Shown: one piece after another, positions 32,115-33,431 of the stretch | Layout: every line of letters starts with the position of its first letter | Position numbering within the stretch: position 1 is the stretch's first letter | NCBI GenBank assembly: GCA_023419175.1 | Contig: JAEZYG010000075.1 | Coordinates: 1 to 33,431, forward strand | Origin: Actinomycetes bacterium | GTDB taxonomy: Bacteria > Actinomycetota > Actinomycetes > Propionibacteriales > Propionibacteriaceae | DNA: 33,431 nt | Direction of reading: 5' to 3' | The notes under the pieces: generated by a model | Seen by the model: only the letters and a program-made list of their open reading frames with translations | Told to the model about the DNA's origin: nothing | Database searches by the model: none | Program-made: the position numbers and the translations under genes

Positions 32115-33332
32115 CTATGTCCAGACCTCCTGAAGGCGCCGATCAATAGCATCGAGGAATTCCTCTGTGGTCAGCCAAGGCTGATCCTTATCGATAAGCA
32201 TAGCGAGATCTTTGGTCATCTTCCCCGATTCGACAACTGCGATACAACTTTCTTCTACAAGGGAGGCAAATGAACGCAATTCCCGATTGGAATCGAGAGC
32301 GGCTCGATGAGCTAATCCCCTTGTCCAGGCGAAGATAGAAGCGATCGGATTCGTTGAAGTCGATTCTCCTCGTTGATGACGGCGATAGTGGCGAGTAACA
32401 GTCCCATGGGCAGCCTCTGCTTCCATCGTCTTGCCGTCCTCGCTGACCAAGACCGATGTCATCAACCCCAAAGAGCCAAATCCTTGAGCGATGGTATCTG
32501 ACTGAACATCTCCGTCATAGTTCTTACAGGCCCAGATATAGCCACCTTCCCATTTCAAGGCGCATGCCACCATATCGTCGATGAGGCGATGTTCATAGCT
32601 CAACCCTGCTTGTTCAAATCGATCTTTAAATTCTGTCTCATAGATCTCAGCAAAGATATCTTTAAACTGCCCGTCATAGGATTTGAGAATCGTATTCTTC
32701 GTCGATAGATAGACTGGATAGCCTCGTTGGAGAGCGTAATTCATCGTTGCTCGAGCAAAGCCTCGAATAGATGAGGTGAAGTTATACATCCCCATCGCCA
32801 CTCCCCCGTCTTCAGGAAGACGCACCATCTCCATGACGACAGGCTCCGATCCATCCTCAGGTGTATAGGTCAGCGTCAAGGTTCCCGGTCCAGGAATTTT
32901 CATATCGCTTGCCCGATATTGATCTCCAAAAGCGTGACGTCCGACCACGATGGGACGTTTCCAACCGGGTACCAGACGCGGAATCGAGTCGATCACGATC
33001 GGTTCCCGGAAGATAACCCCACCCAAAATATTGCGAATCGTCCCATTGGGTGAACGCCACATCTTCTTTAAGGAGAATTCTTCAACTCTGGCTTCGTCTG
33101 GAGTGATCGTGGCGCATTTCACACCCACTCCACAGCGCTGAATGGCATGAGCAGCATCAATCGTGACCTGATCATCGGTGCGATCGCGATTGGCAATGCC
33201 CAAATCGTAATAGTCCAGATCGATATCGAGATAGGGAAGAATTAACCGTTCTTTGATGAATTGCCAGATGACACGAGTCATCTCATCGCCATCTAATTCG
33301 GCTACACGTCCATCCACTTTGATCTTTTTCAT
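32115..33332 (-). CDS. icd: NADP-dependent isocitrate dehydrogenase (homodimeric type)
   Basis: A 405-residue enzyme of the dimeric, eukaryote-like IDH group, which oxidises isocitrate to 2-oxoglutarate with NADP. Landmarks: ELDGDEMTRVIW at the start, CATITPDEARVEEF, KMWRSPNGTIRNILGG, GRHAFGDQY (isocitrate phosphate/Arg region), STKNTILKSYDG, DDMVACALKWEGG with metal-binding Asp residues, and AAHGTVTRHYR with TSTNPIASIFAW. Complete at both ends. The ATG at 33332 has AGAGG upstream at somewhat long spacing. The 99 bp between this start and the window end contain no gene I can see; TAGATT on the minus strand about 40 bp upstream is a possible -10 box. Confidence 0.97.
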   Translation of the reverse strand: MKKIKVDGRVAELDGDEMTRVIWQFIKERLILPYLDIDLDYYDLGIANRDRTDDQVTIDAAHAIQRCGVGVKCATITPDEARVEEFSLKKMWRSPNGTIRNILGGVIFREPIVIDSIPRLVPGWKRPIVVGRHAFGDQYRASDMKIPGPGTLTLTYTPEDGSEPVVMEMVRLPEDGGVAMGMYNFTSSIRGFARATMNYALQRGYPVYLSTKNTILKSYDGQFKDIFAEIYETEFKDRFEQAGLSYEHRLIDDMVACALKWEGGYIWACKNYDGDVQSDTIAQGFGSLGLMTSVLVSEDGKTMEAEAAHGTVTRHYRRHQRGESTSTNPIASIFAWTRGLAHRAALDSNRELRSFASLVEESCIAVVESGKMTKDLAMLIDKDQPWLTTEEFLDAIDRRLQEVWT

Positions 33333-33431
33333 ACAGCGACCTCTTCTCTACACTCAAGGCTATGGGCTCAATCTAATCTGCTCTAGGGGTCATTAGTCTC
33401 ATCGTCTCGCCCTATTCACAACTAGGCGTTA

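Noticed and set aside
1..33431. tRNA or rRNA genes, CRISPR arrays, insertion sequences, prophage or attachment sites
   Set aside because: Reading both strands I found no cloverleaf-like sequence, regularly spaced repeats, transposase or integrase frames, or terminal repeats; gaps between genes are almost all under 200 bp.

Overview
The window reads as a chromosomal stretch of an actinobacterium. The evidence is a WhiB2-type iron-sulfur regulator, a DUF3499 protein, a TIGR03089 protein, an LCP ligase and an actinobacterial acyl-CoA carboxylase (fused biotin carboxylase/BCCP alpha chain, beta chain, small epsilon chain). Base composition looks only moderately GC (near 50% by eye), low for the phylum. 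A single-chain pyruvate:ferredoxin oxidoreductase points to an anaerobic or facultative life style. A low-GC member of the Propionibacteriaceae or Actinomycetales would fit, but I cannot name the genus.

Layout. (1) 1-10.8 kb is a cell-envelope glycan neighbourhood: HAD-type phosphomannomutase (cut by the window edge), DUF3499, an Rv3259-like protein, a DUF5719-like anchored protein, a 1045-residue glycosyltransferase, WhiB2, an LCP ligase, a TIGR03089 protein, ManC and a four-helix membrane protein. PMM and ManC make GDP-mannose; the membrane glycosyltransferase and LCP protein could use sugar donors and attach polymers to the wall. (2) 10.8-12.6 kb holds a 51-residue hydrophobic protein with its own terminator, a peptidase S51 homologue and a bacterial PH-domain membrane protein. 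(3) 12.6-19.5 kb is an acyl-CoA carboxylase module: BirA, beta chain, epsilon chain, then GNAT, Maf, a lipoprotein, the biotinylated alpha chain and a TetR regulator. (4) 19.5-25.4 kb carries ilvA, nifJ and a dihydroorotate-dehydrogenase-like gene. (5) 25.5-33.4 kb carries metG, an RNase HI with an extra C-terminal domain, a BMP-type lipoprotein, a stand-alone TrpB, a CNNM/CBS membrane protein and NADP isocitrate dehydrogenase.

The genes are tightly packed: ATGA/GTGA couplings, zero or 1-bp gaps, and four convergent pairs whose 3' ends overlap by 4 to 60 bp. Almost every gene that heads a transcription unit has a TANNNT box exactly 6 or 7 nt before its start codon and no usable Shine-Dalgarno sequence, while internal operon genes do have Shine-Dalgarno sequences. 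This is a strong sign of widespread leaderless mRNAs. The most striking case is a perfect inverted repeat (1140-1163) that supplies mirror-image -10 boxes to two divergent leaderless genes.

I saw no mobile element, CRISPR array, tRNA or rRNA gene, and no pseudogene. The region looks like conserved chromosomal core rather than a transferred island, so I do not claim a wholly new system; the more unusual items are the promoter architecture, the carboxylase specificity residue, the small membrane protein and the RNase H fusion.
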